Source: Pseudomonas sp. GD03944 (GTDB taxonomy: Bacteria; Pseudomonadota; Gammaproteobacteria; Pseudomonadales; Pseudomonadaceae). Taken from it: a stretch of 64,000 nucleotides of DNA. The stretch is taken from positions 558,001-622,000 of the forward strand of contig NZ_JAOCAH010000001.1 in assembly GCF_029839275.1 (NCBI RefSeq). Reading direction: 5' to 3'. A program made the position numbers and the translations under genes. Shown here in pieces: positions 51,128 through 59,907 of this stretch (position 1 is its first letter; the number at the start of each line of letters is the position of its first letter). A model generated the notes under the pieces. The model was not told where the DNA came from and searched no databases. It saw only the letters and a list, made by a program, of their open reading frames with translations.

Positions 51128-51970
51128 TTATTTAGTCGCCAGTTCGATGCGGTCGTCGTGGATGACGATCAGCCCCTGCTTGTACAAACCGCCGATGGCC
51201 TTCTTGAAATTGCCCTTGCTGGTACGGAACAGAGCGGTGATGGCCTCAGGGGAGCTCTTGTCGCTCAGCGGCAGGCTGCCGCCCTTTTCCCGCAGCGCCG
51301 CGAGGATCTGCTCGCTGAGGCTCGACGCCGCCTCCTGGCCGACCGGCTGCAGGCTCAGGCTGATCTTGCCGTCGGCGCGCAGCTCCTTGATGAAGCCCTT
51401 TTCCTGCATGCCGCTGCGCACGAACTTGAACAGTTCGTTCTTGTGGATCAGGCCCCAGTGCTTGCCGTTGATGATGGCCTTGAAGCCCATGTCGGTGGCG
51501 TCGGCCACCAGCAGGTCGACTTCCTGACCGACCGTGTAGGTCGCCGGGGCGCGGTCCAGGTAACGGTCGAGGCGCGCGGTGGCGGTGATACGCTTGCTGC
51601 GCTTGTCGAGGAAGACGTGCACCACGCAGTAGTCACCGACCTGCAGCGGGCGCTTCTCTTCCGAATGCGGCAGCAGCAGGTCCTTGGGCAGGCCCCAGTT
51701 GAGGAACAGGCCTACACGGTTGATGTCCACGACCTTCAGGCTGGCAAACTCGCCGACCTGGACCTTGGGTTTTTCCGTGGTGGCGATCAGTTTGTCATCG
51801 CTGTCCAGGTAGATGAATACGTTCAGCCAATCGTCTACCTCGGTCTCGATATCCGTGGGGATGTAACGCTTGGGCAACAGGATTTCGCCCTCGGCGCCAC
51901 CATCGAGATACAGACCGAAGTCGGTGTGCTTGACGATCTGCAAGCTATTCATACGTCCAATTACAGCCAT
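51128..51970 (-). CDS. CvfB-family S1-like RNA-binding protein
   Basis: 280 residues; repeated S1-type beta-barrels (GRMNSLQIVKHTDFGLYLDGG, LPKRY; VGEFASLKVVDINRVGLFLNWGLPKDLLLP; DLLVADATDMGFKAIINGKHWGLIH) and a C-terminal winged-helix (FRTSKGNFKKAIGGLYKQGLI). This is the CvfB/YitL architecture of nucleic-acid-binding regulators. Start could be the ATG at 51970 or 51952. Next to tRNA-Thr. Confidence 0.86.
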   Translation of the reverse strand: MAVIGRMNSLQIVKHTDFGLYLDGGAEGEILLPKRYIPTDIETEVDDWLNVFIYLDSDDKLIATTEKPKVQVGEFASLKVVDINRVGLFLNWGLPKDLLLPHSEEKRPLQVGDYCVVHVFLDKRSKRITATARLDRYLDRAPATYTVGQEVDLLVADATDMGFKAIINGKHWGLIHKNELFKFVRSGMQEKGFIKELRADGKISLSLQPVGQEAASSLSEQILAALREKGGSLPLSDKSSPEAITALFRTSKGNFKKAIGGLYKQGLIVIHDDRIELATK

Positions 51971-52273
51971 GGTGCCCTACCCTCTTCGCAAGGCCGGCAT
52001 TCTACCCGACTTGAGGCGGGCTTTCCTGACGTTGTGCGGCGCCGTATCCGGGCTGCACGGGGTCGATCCGACCAACGGACCCGGCGGTATCCGCCTATCG
52101 CCATGCTGAGCACAGCACCTGCGAAAACAATGGCTTACTGGCTGCCGGCAAAAGGCCAGTCGACTCGACGGACAGCCCGCGTCAGCCGGCGACAGCCCGC
52201 CGCAGGCCGGTTTGCCGGACAGGAGGGGCCTCGATCAGGTACAATGGCCGGCCAACTTTGATATGTAAGGTCA
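51971..52273. other. Intergenic region with no recognisable gene
   Basis: Nothing coding is visible on either strand. GGTACAATGG near 52237-52246 could contain a -10 (TACAAT) for the small gene at 52274. Confidence 0.4.
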
Positions 52274-52462
52274 ATGGCCGCCATGCGCGTTAAAGCATCC
52301 CACAGCAAGCCCAAGCCAGCCCCCGCCGTAGAAACCAGCGCCTCGATCGACGCCCAGGTCGCCGCCTTCCTCAAGGCCGGTGGTGAAATCCAGCAGATCG
52401 CCAAAGGCGTCAGCGGCCAGACTTACGGCGGCTCCAAGCAGATCACCATCAGCAAAAAGTAA
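52274..52462 (+). CDS. Small conserved basic protein, 62 residues
   Basis: Starts MAAMRVKASHSKPKPAPAVETSASIDAQVAAFLKAGGEIQQIAKGVSG; AAGGTC upstream. Basic N-terminal tail, helix at about 25-45 (IDAQVAAFLKAGGEIQQI) and basic C-terminus GSKQITISKK. The second Met (MRVKASH) may be the true start. Such proteins look like nucleic-acid or ribosome-associated small proteins. Function unknown. Confidence 0.68.
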   Translation: MAAMRVKASHSKPKPAPAVETSASIDAQVAAFLKAGGEIQQIAKGVSGQTYGGSKQITISKK

Positions 52463-52641
52463 TCCCGTTCGGCCCGACAGCGCTTTGCTCACCTGACCGG
52501 AGCGCTGGGCACCCGCCCTCTCGTCTTGTTTTTCCCCCTGTACCCCGTCTTTTAGCCGCCGCCACTGGCGCTTAGCGCATTCCTGTTTCAGAATTATGTC
52601 AGACCGCTCTGCGGTGGGCTCGGCACTGCCGTTGAAGTCGA

Positions 52642-54879
52642 ATGGCAATTGCCTCTGGAGTACTTGTGCGCACATACAGCCGCTGGCTGCACCACCCGAC
52701 CAGTTCCCTGCTGGCCCTGGGTTTTCTTGTGCTCGCGGTGCCCTTGCTCAGCCGCTACGCCCTCGGGTGGTCCCACCCCTTCGGCTACCTGTCTGACCTC
52801 GCCATTGGCAGCCTGCTGCTGGTTGCCCTGCACCAGCGCGCCTGGCTGCTGACGCTGCCCCTGCTGCTGGGCTGGAGTCTGTTCACGCTGGGCACTGTCG
52901 AGCTGGTCAGCGCGGTGGGGCGCATGCCGGAACCCTCGGACCTCGAATACCTGGGCGATCCGCAGTTCGTCAGCCATTCCACCCAGGGCGGCGGCCTGAG
53001 CCACCCCTGGATCGCCCTCGGCCTGGCAGGGTCGCTCGGTCTCTACCTGCTGCTGCGCTGGCGCCAACCGGCCCGGACCCGCCGCCCCCTGGCCCTCGCC
53101 TGGCTGCTGGTGCCGCTGCTGTTGCTCGGCGCCCATGCGGTCTACCAATACCGCACGCCCAGCGAAGCCAGCCAGTGGATGCAGTTCAACCTGCCGCACA
53201 AGCTGCTGGCGGAAAGCCTGAGCGCGGCCCAGCTGCACCTGGAGGACTGGCAGGCCGGCGGCAAGCCCGCCAGCCCGCCGGACATCAGCCCGTTCAACCA
53301 GCTGGACCTCAGCGGCACGCCCCTGCTGGCGGACCCCGGCAAGGCGCGCAACGTTCTGATCATCACCCTGGAAGGCATTCCCGGTGCCTACCTGGCCGCC
53401 AGCCGCCAGGCCATCGGCAGCCGCTACGACGAATCGCTGATGCCGCGCCTCAGCCAGTGGGCCGAGCGCGGCATGCTCACCCCGGACTACGTGCTGCACA
53501 GTCACCAGACCATCCGCGGCCTGTACGCCATGCTCTGCGGCGACTACAGCAAGCTCGACTCCGGCACGCCAAAAGGCATCGAGCTGCTGAACAACCCGAA
53601 ACGCAGCGACCTCTGCCTGCCGGCCCAGCTGCGCCAGCACGGCTTCAGCACCCACTACCTGCAGGGCGCCGGGCTGCGCTTCATGGCCAAGGATCAGATC
53701 ATGCCGCGCATGGGCTTCGACAAGACCCTCGGCCGCACCTGGTTCAAGAACAAGCCCTACCTGGAATTCCCCTGGGGCATGGACGACAAGGCGTTCTTCG
53801 AGGGCGCCCTGGGCTACGTGAAGCAGCTGCGCCAGCAGAAGAAACCCTGGATGCTCACCCTGCTCACGGTCGGCACCCACCAGCCTTACTCTGCACCAGC
53901 GGACTACCTCAAGCGCTACCCCGGGGCCAAGCAGGCCGCCATCGCCTACCTCGACGATGCCGTGGCCGACTTCCTCACCGCCCTGGAAAAACAAGGCGTG
54001 CTCAAGGACACCCTGGTGCTGGTCACGTCCGACGAATCCCACGGGCTGGAGAACGTCCGCCTGGCATCGGCGTGGGGCTTCAACCTGATGCTCGCCCCCG
54101 AGCAGGAGAAGCTGCCGTTCATCAAGGACGGGGTCTACGGCCATGTCGACCTGACCGCCTCGGTGCTGGATTACTTCGCCCTGACCGTACCGGAAGGCAT
54201 TGCCGGCCGCTCGCTGCTGCGCAGCTACACACAGGGGCGCTCGATGATGTCGTACACCAACGGCCTGCTGCGCCAGCACGACGGCCAGGGCACCTTCATC
54301 GAATGCGATTTCCAGCAGGTCTGCCGCCGCTACGCCAGCCCGGGCTTCATCGCCGACCGGGCCGATTACCTGGGACGCTTCAGCGGACGCGAGGCGCGCC
54401 TGGTCAGCCAGCGCGCCGCCCTGCTCGACCAGTCCTTGCACAATGGCCTGCTGGACCAGCAGTACCAGTTCGCCAACCGTGAACGCATGCTGCTCAAGCC
54501 CAAGGCGGGAGATGACTGGGCGGACAACCTGGTCGGCGCGCAGTACCTGGAATTGCCGTCGGGCACCCAGACCACCGTGACCCTGAAAATTCGCCCGGTG
54601 CGCATGAGCGCCGAGGGCGCCACGCTGCAGTTGAAGACCAAGGAGTTCGACCGCGACGTGGCCTTGCCGATTCCTCAGCTACCACGGCTGATGCCGGGCA
54701 AGCCGCTAGAGGTGACCTTCAGCTTCGACAACCTCGACACCCGCAAGGCCTTTTCCTTCCACCTGCTCGGCCAGGGCCGCGGGGCGATCGAAATCGTCGA
54801 CTTCAGCGTGGTCAGCAAGCCGTTGGAAACCGACCTGCTGGCCGCGCAGAACGAAGACGACGAAGCCCTGACCCGCTAG
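52642..54879 (+). CDS. LTA-synthase-like membrane sulfatase/phosphoglycerol transferase
   Basis: 745 residues: about five membrane helices within the first 180 residues and a large periplasmic domain in the alkaline phosphatase/sulfatase fold. Signs: NVLIITLEGIPGAYLA (metal-binding and nucleophile Thr region), GLYAMLCGDYS, LTLLTVGTHQPYS, and VLVTSDESHGLENVRL (metal-binding Asp/His). The C-terminal 150 residues form an extra strand-rich domain. In Gram-negatives these enzymes transfer phosphoglycerol or phosphoethanolamine to glycans or lipids. Substrate unknown. Confidence 0.85.
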   Translation: MAIASGVLVRTYSRWLHHPTSSLLALGFLVLAVPLLSRYALGWSHPFGYLSDLAIGSLLLVALHQRAWLLTLPLLLGWSLFTLGTVELVSAVGRMPEPSDLEYLGDPQFVSHSTQGGGLSHPWIALGLAGSLGLYLLLRWRQPARTRRPLALAWLLVPLLLLGAHAVYQYRTPSEASQWMQFNLPHKLLAESLSAAQLHLEDWQAGGKPASPPDISPFNQLDLSGTPLLADPGKARNVLIITLEGIPGAYLAASRQAIGSRYDESLMPRLSQWAERGMLTPDYVLHSHQTIRGLYAMLCGDYSKLDSGTPKGIELLNNPKRSDLCLPAQLRQHGFSTHYLQGAGLRFMAKDQIMPRMGFDKTLGRTWFKNKPYLEFPWGMDDKAFFEGALGYVKQLRQQKKPWMLTLLTVGTHQPYSAPADYLKRYPGAKQAAIAYLDDAVADFLTALEKQGVLKDTLVLVTSDESHGLENVRLASAWGFNLMLAPEQEKLPFIKDGVYGHVDLTASVLDYFALTVPEGIAGRSLLRSYTQGRSMMSYTNGLLRQHDGQGTFIECDFQQVCRRYASPGFIADRADYLGRFSGREARLVSQRAALLDQSLHNGLLDQQYQFANRERMLLKPKAGDDWADNLVGAQYLELPSGTQTTVTLKIRPVRMSAEGATLQLKTKEFDRDVALPIPQLPRLMPGKPLEVTFSFDNLDTRKAFSFHLLGQGRGAIEIVDFSVVSKPLETDLLAAQNEDDEALTR

Positions 54880-54885
54880 GCCCGC

Positions 54886-56025
54886 TTACGGCTGCAGGCC
54901 TACACGCAGCAACTGACCGCTGGGCGTATCGGTCAGCACGTAGAGGAAGCCGTCGGGGCCCTGGCGCACGTCGCGAATCCGGGCATCGAAGTCCAGACGC
55001 TCTTCATGGGTGATCTGGTCGCCCTCCAGTTCCAGGCGAATCAGCACCTGCCCGGACAGCGCGCCGATAAACAGGCTGTGCTGCCAGGCCTTGAAACGTT
55101 CGGCGTCGTAGAACGCCATACCGCTGATCGCCGGCGACTTTTCCCAGACGTGATGCGGCGGCTCCGTGCCCTCGACGGTTTCGCCCTCGGCTTCGGGAAT
55201 CGGCAGCATCGAATAGTTCACGCCGTGGGTCGCCAGCGGCCAGCCGTAGTTCTTGCCAGCCTGGGGAATATTGACTTCGTCGCCGCCGCGCGGCCCGTGT
55301 TCATGGGTCCAGAGCCGCCCGCTCCAGGGGTTGAGCGCCGCCCCCTGCTGGTTGCGGTGGCCATAGGACCAGATTTCCGGGCGGGCACCCGACTCATCGA
55401 CGAAGGGGTTGTCGCTCGGCACCTTGCCGTCGGGGTGCAGACGCACCACCTTGCCCTGCAGCTTGTCGAGGTCCTGGGAGGTCGGGCGCTGGTTGTTGTC
55501 ACCCAGGGCGATAAACAGATAGCCCTCGCGGTCGAACACCAGGCGCGAACCGAAATGCGCGCCGGTGGAGAGTTTCGGCAGCTGCTGGAAGATCACCTCG
55601 AAACCCTCCAGGCGACGGTTGTCTGCCGACAGCGTGCCGCGGCCGACCGTGGTGCCGGCCTGATCGTCGTCACCCGCCTCGGCGTAGGACAGGTAGACCA
55701 GGCGATCGGTGGCGAAGGTCGGGGACAGCACCACGTCCAGCAAACCGCCCTGGCCCCTGGCATAGACAGCCGGCACACCGGCAATCGGCTCGGACAACGC
55801 GCCCTGCAGACTGACCAGGCGCAGGCGGCCCGGGCGCTCGGTCACCAGCACGCCCTGCTCATCGGGCAGGAAGGCCATGCCCCAGGGGTGCTCCAGGCCG
55901 TCGAGCAGCGACGACACCTGCACGGTGCCGCGCTCGCTGGAAAAGGTGCGTTCTTCGGCCATGGCCGAGGCGGCTGCCAGGGCAGCGGCAAATCCCATGA
56001 TCGGTAACAGGTAGGTGTGCGACAT
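54886..56025 (-). CDS. PQQ-dependent sugar dehydrogenase-like protein
   Basis: 379 residues from MSHTYLLPIMGFAAALAAASAMAEE, signal peptide ending AMA; GGAG upstream. Beta-propeller of the soluble glucose dehydrogenase/YliI type: LLDGLEHPWGMAFLPDEQGVLVTERPGRLRLV, HFGSRLVFDREGYLFIALGDNNQ, YGHRNQQGAALNPWSGRLWTHEHGPRGGDEVN. Family enzymes oxidise aldoses using PQQ and calcium in the periplasm. It converges on the LTA-synthase-like gene with six bases between. Confidence 0.9.
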   Translation of the reverse strand: MSHTYLLPIMGFAAALAAASAMAEERTFSSERGTVQVSSLLDGLEHPWGMAFLPDEQGVLVTERPGRLRLVSLQGALSEPIAGVPAVYARGQGGLLDVVLSPTFATDRLVYLSYAEAGDDDQAGTTVGRGTLSADNRRLEGFEVIFQQLPKLSTGAHFGSRLVFDREGYLFIALGDNNQRPTSQDLDKLQGKVVRLHPDGKVPSDNPFVDESGARPEIWSYGHRNQQGAALNPWSGRLWTHEHGPRGGDEVNIPQAGKNYGWPLATHGVNYSMLPIPEAEGETVEGTEPPHHVWEKSPAISGMAFYDAERFKAWQHSLFIGALSGQVLIRLELEGDQITHEERLDFDARIRDVRQGPDGFLYVLTDTPSGQLLRVGLQP

Positions 56026-56141
56026 CGAAGGCTCCATGCAAGGGCGGCAGATCGGCAGCCGCTGATAGTGCATCAGCCAGGACTGCCATTCAGCTCCGAG
56101 ACCATTACCGTTGATGTCAGAAGGTGTCTGCAGCGGGCGTT

Positions 56142-56864
56142 TCAGTAGATCGCATAGCGCCGTTCAATGGCCTCGTACTCGCCACTGGCACGAATGTGCT
56201 CCAGCCCCTGGTTGAAACGATCACGCTGCTCGGCCAGGCGAAAGCCGACCTGGTAGGCCGTCAGCGGGAACACCCGGTACACGGTCACCGGCTGGCTGAC
56301 ATCGACCTGGGTGTACACCTCGCGGTTGAAGTAGCGCAGGACCCGCAGGTCGCCGACCACCACGTCGATCCGCCCGCTGTACAGCAGGCGGTTGCGCGCA
56401 ATCTGGTGCGCTTCCTCGCGGTAGCGCGGGTTGCGCTCGCTCATCGCCTGGAACTCGCTGCCGAGCAGGTAGCGGGCACGCTGGAAAGCACTGACCGAAT
56501 GGGCCTCGAGGTCGGCGATGCGTTCGATCTTCAAGTGCCGCGCCTGCAGCGCCACCGCCACGTTTTCATAGAGGATATGCGGCGTCGAGTAGTGCGCCGG
56601 CACGCCACTGAATTCGTTGGTGGGGGTAATCGCGTCGATCTCGCCACGGCGCAGCAACAGGTGCAAGCGCTCCAGCGGCAGGTAGTGGATCTCCGTCGTA
56701 TAGCCGGCCGAGCGTGCCGCCGCGACGACGATGTCGTACTCCAACCCTTTCGCTTCCCCCTCGAAGATGTAAGGCGGCTTGTGGGTTCCGAACCCGATAC
56801 GCAGCGTCTCTGCCCCCGCCGTCAGGCTGGCCAGGCACAACACCACCACTCCAATCCACCTCAT
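56142..56864 (-). CDS. Periplasmic amino-acid-type solute-binding protein
   Basis: 240 residues, SBP_bac_3 family: signal peptide (cleaved after AGA), ETLRIGFGTHKPPYIFEGEAKGLEYDIVVAAARSAG and the DVVVGDLRVLRYF segment. No permease genes are adjacent, so it could be an orphan binding protein or sensor partner. It usually binds amino acids or related compounds. The C-terminal QGLEHIRASGEYEAIERRY is typical of the family. Confidence 0.85.
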   Translation of the reverse strand: MRWIGVVVLCLASLTAGAETLRIGFGTHKPPYIFEGEAKGLEYDIVVAAARSAGYTTEIHYLPLERLHLLLRRGEIDAITPTNEFSGVPAHYSTPHILYENVAVALQARHLKIERIADLEAHSVSAFQRARYLLGSEFQAMSERNPRYREEAHQIARNRLLYSGRIDVVVGDLRVLRYFNREVYTQVDVSQPVTVYRVFPLTAYQVGFRLAEQRDRFNQGLEHIRASGEYEAIERRYAIY

Positions 56865-56989
56865 GCCTACTCCTTTGACTGACTTACAGGCAGCATAGCG
56901 TGCCCGGTTGGCGCTTCCTACGCGTACTGAACATCAGCCGCCGCTTCGAGTCAGAGCAACGTCAGCCCCATGCACAGGTACCCGATGCC

Positions 56990-58759
56990 ATGCCCCTCAT
57001 CCGCCCCCTTCTCGCCACGCTCCTGGTCGCCTCTGCCTGCGGGAGCGCTTACGCCGCCGACCCCCTGCGCCTGAGCAACCTGAAGCGCTGCGGCGACCTG
57101 CTGGTTTCGGAGACCCTGACCTTCTGCCTCGACACCCGAGGCCTGGGCAGCGGCCCCCTGGAGGTGAAGCTGGGCGGCAAGCGCCTGCCGGACGCCACCT
57201 TCACCCATGAAGGACAGACGGTGCGCCTGACGCTCAAGCGCAAGGACCACACCAGCGGCCCGCTGTGGCTGGAGCAGGACGGCAAGCCGAGCAACCCGGT
57301 CTGGCTGACCCTCAATGGCAGCCACGTGCTGGCGGCCACGCCCCGGGAAGTGACGAAGAACATGGACGGGCTGACCACCTACATCGACCTGGTCAGCCTG
57401 ATTATCGAGGAGGACGCCGACGGCCTGGAGGTGTCCCGCAAGCTGGCGAAGAAATACGGTGCCGAGGTGGTGGGCGCGATCCCGCCGCTCAACACCTACC
57501 AGCTGCGCCTGCCGGCAAAAGACCTCACCGAGCGCGACGCCATGGTGCTGCGCCTGGGCAGCGAGATCAGCGTAGACGCCGTGGTGATCGAGGAGTCGTC
57601 CGCCGAGGAAAACGAACGCACGCCGGCTCAACTGGAAAAGACCCCGAACGAAAACGAGTGGGCGGCCAACCGCTTTCTCGACGCGGTGAACTACTACCAG
57701 CGGCGCATCCCTGCCAAGGCCGCGCCGATCCCCACCACCCCGGTGCGCATCGGCATCATCGAGCGCAACGTCGACTTCGATGCCGCCGACTTCAACGATT
57801 ACCTGGGGGATGCACCACGCGACGCGAAGCGCACCCCGCACACCCGGGTCTACGCCCGTGATGCGCAAGCCCCGGACGGCCACGGCACCACCGTCACCGG
57901 CATCCTCGCGGCGCGCTGGGACAAGGGCGGCAACACTGGCTTCCTGCGAGGGCTGGACGGTGCCGGCCCCGGCTTCGAGGTGATCGTCGAGCGCAACTCG
58001 GACGCCGGCATCACCGCCAACATCGCGGCCTCGGTCAACCTCATCGAAGACGGCGTGCGGGTGCTCAACTGGAGCTGGGGCATCCACCGCATCGGCGCCA
58101 GGAACATCCAGGGCGACGAGATCGATTCCCTGGTGCGCTCCGGCCTGGCCATGAGCGGCTACGAAGAGCTGCTCGAGGAATTCTTCCTGTGGCTGCGCCG
58201 CGAGCATCCGGACGTGGTGGTGGTGAACTCGGCCGGCAACGGCTCGTCGCTGTCGGGTGCCGACGAATACCGGCTGCCCTCCTCCTTCGTTACCGACCAG
58301 TTGCTGGTGGTCGGCGGCCACCAGCGCAGCGAGCGCGAGGACGTCTCGGTGGACGACCCGGCCTACGTGGTCAAGCGCAACTCCTCCAATATCGACACCC
58401 GGGTCGACATCAGTGCCGCGGCCTGTGCCCGTGCCTCGACGCTGAAGGAAGATGAACAGGGCGACACCCACTGCGGCACCTCCTACGCCACGCCGATGGT
58501 CACCGGCATCGTCGCCGGGCTGCTGTCGATCAACCCGGAACTGAAGCCGGAACAGCTGCGCATGCTGCTGCGGCGCAGCGCCATGACCCTGGGCGAGGAA
58601 TTCGACTTCGAACCCACCGACGCCGAAGACCTCACCGCGCCGATCCTGCCCTCGGAGCGCAACTTCGAGCTGAACAACCCGGACATCGGTCTCTCCGCGC
58701 GCCTGGACATGCAGAAAGCCCTGGACCTGGCGGTGAAGAGCCGCGACCGGGTGCGCTGA
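56990..58759 (+). CDS. Subtilisin-like S8 serine peptidase with altered catalytic Asp
   Basis: 589 residues from MPLIRPLLATLLVASACGSAYA (signal peptide cleaved near residue 22). A pro-region (about 30-210) precedes an S8 domain. Catalytic His298 (DGHGTTVTGI) and Ser498 (GTSYATPMV) are intact and NSAGNG supplies the oxyanion Asn. In the usual catalytic-Asp strand (VAVIDTG), the sequence is IGIIERNVDF, putting Glu258 at the expected Asp position. It may still work, be self-activated differently, or be inactive. No partner gene seen. Confidence 0.85.
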   Translation: MPLIRPLLATLLVASACGSAYAADPLRLSNLKRCGDLLVSETLTFCLDTRGLGSGPLEVKLGGKRLPDATFTHEGQTVRLTLKRKDHTSGPLWLEQDGKPSNPVWLTLNGSHVLAATPREVTKNMDGLTTYIDLVSLIIEEDADGLEVSRKLAKKYGAEVVGAIPPLNTYQLRLPAKDLTERDAMVLRLGSEISVDAVVIEESSAEENERTPAQLEKTPNENEWAANRFLDAVNYYQRRIPAKAAPIPTTPVRIGIIERNVDFDAADFNDYLGDAPRDAKRTPHTRVYARDAQAPDGHGTTVTGILAARWDKGGNTGFLRGLDGAGPGFEVIVERNSDAGITANIAASVNLIEDGVRVLNWSWGIHRIGARNIQGDEIDSLVRSGLAMSGYEELLEEFFLWLRREHPDVVVVNSAGNGSSLSGADEYRLPSSFVTDQLLVVGGHQRSEREDVSVDDPAYVVKRNSSNIDTRVDISAAACARASTLKEDEQGDTHCGTSYATPMVTGIVAGLLSINPELKPEQLRMLLRRSAMTLGEEFDFEPTDAEDLTAPILPSERNFELNNPDIGLSARLDMQKALDLAVKSRDRVR

Positions 58760-58865
58760 GCCGCGCCCGATCACCCGGATCGATAACGCGGGATTCGTCC
58801 CGCGACGGCCGCTGCCAGCTAGACTCAACGGCTCACCAATCCCCTATCGCCATCGGAGAACTTCC

Positions 58866-59846
58866 ATGCTCAAAGCCGAATACCAGCGTCGCGGCCCCGT
58901 TCCGCAGGACGTCATCGAAGCCGTCGAACTGACACTGGCGGCGCCGGCCCAGGGCGAAGTACGGGTCAAGGTCGAAGCTGCGCCCATCAACCCCTCGGAC
59001 GTGCTCACCCTGACTGGCGAATACGGCATGCTGCCGCCGCTGCCCGCGGTGGGCGGCAATGAAGGCGTGGGGCGGGTCGAAGCCCTGGGCCCGGACGTCA
59101 GCCACCTCAAGGTCGGCCAGCTGGTGCTGCTGCCGGTGGGTTGCGGCACCTGGGTCAGCCACCTGAACGCCCCGGCCAACAAACTGATCCCGCTGCCGGA
59201 AGCCGATCCCCAGCAACTGGCGATGATGACCGTCAACCCGCCGACCGCCTCGCTGATGCTCAGCGAGTTCGTCGACCTGCAACCGGGCGACTGGGTGATC
59301 CAGAACGCCGCCAACTCCGGGGTCGGCAGCTACCTGATCCAGTTGGCCAAGCTGCGCGGCTTCAGGACGCTGAACGTGGTGCGCCGCGAATCGGCGGTGG
59401 CCGCGGTGGAGGCCGAAGGCGGCGACGTGGTGCTGGTCGACGGGCCGGACCTGGCCAAGCGCGTGCGCGCCGCCACCAACAATGCCCCGGTACGCCTGGG
59501 GATCGACGCCGTGGGCGGCGCCTCCACCGATCACCTGGCCGCCAGCCTCAGCGACGGTGCCGTGCTGGTCAACTACGGCATGATGAGCCGCCAGCCCTGT
59601 CAGGTGTCGCCCGCCTCCTTCGTGTTCCGCGACGTGACCCTGCGCGGCTTCTGGCTGGCCAAGTGGTTCCGCAACGCGACCCCGGCCGAGCAGATGAAAG
59701 TCTTCGGCGAGCTGACCCAGCTCATCGCCGCCGGCAAGCTGCGCACCCGGGTGGCCGCCACCTACGACATCAGCCAGATCAAGGACGCCGTGGCAGCCGC
59801 CGCCAGCGGCGAGCGCGACGGCAAGATCCTGATCTTGCCGAAATGA
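58866..59846 (+). CDS. Zinc-independent MDR-family oxidoreductase (quinone/enoyl reductase-like)
   Basis: 326 residues, medium-chain dehydrogenase/reductase fold: N-terminal GroES-like domain (VKVEAAPINPSDVLTLTGEYG, PAVGGNEGVGRVEALGPDV) and Rossmann domain (VIQNAANSGVGSYLIQLAKLRG). Pattern resembles trans-2-enoyl-CoA reductases (ETR/MECR) and NADPH:quinone reductases. No zinc-binding Cys cluster. Substrate unknown. A terminator follows. Confidence 0.86.
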   Translation: MLKAEYQRRGPVPQDVIEAVELTLAAPAQGEVRVKVEAAPINPSDVLTLTGEYGMLPPLPAVGGNEGVGRVEALGPDVSHLKVGQLVLLPVGCGTWVSHLNAPANKLIPLPEADPQQLAMMTVNPPTASLMLSEFVDLQPGDWVIQNAANSGVGSYLIQLAKLRGFRTLNVVRRESAVAAVEAEGGDVVLVDGPDLAKRVRAATNNAPVRLGIDAVGGASTDHLAASLSDGAVLVNYGMMSRQPCQVSPASFVFRDVTLRGFWLAKWFRNATPAEQMKVFGELTQLIAAGKLRTRVAATYDISQIKDAVAAAASGERDGKILILPK

Positions 59847-59852
59847 AGCCAA

Positions 59853-59881
59853 CAAAAAGCCCGCGTCATGCGGGCTTTTTG
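59853..59881 (+). terminator. Terminator between convergent MDR and helicase genes
   Basis: CAAAAAGCCCGC, loop GTCAT, GCGGGCTTTTTG: a bidirectional hairpin with A- and T-runs. Confidence 0.9.
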
Positions 59882-59907
59882 TATCACTGGCGAGGGGCGG
59901 CTCGCCC

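Noticed and set aside
50974..51128. tRNA-Thr as an integration site of a mobile island
   Set aside because: No integrase, no direct repeat of the tRNA 3' end and ordinary chromosomal genes on both sides.
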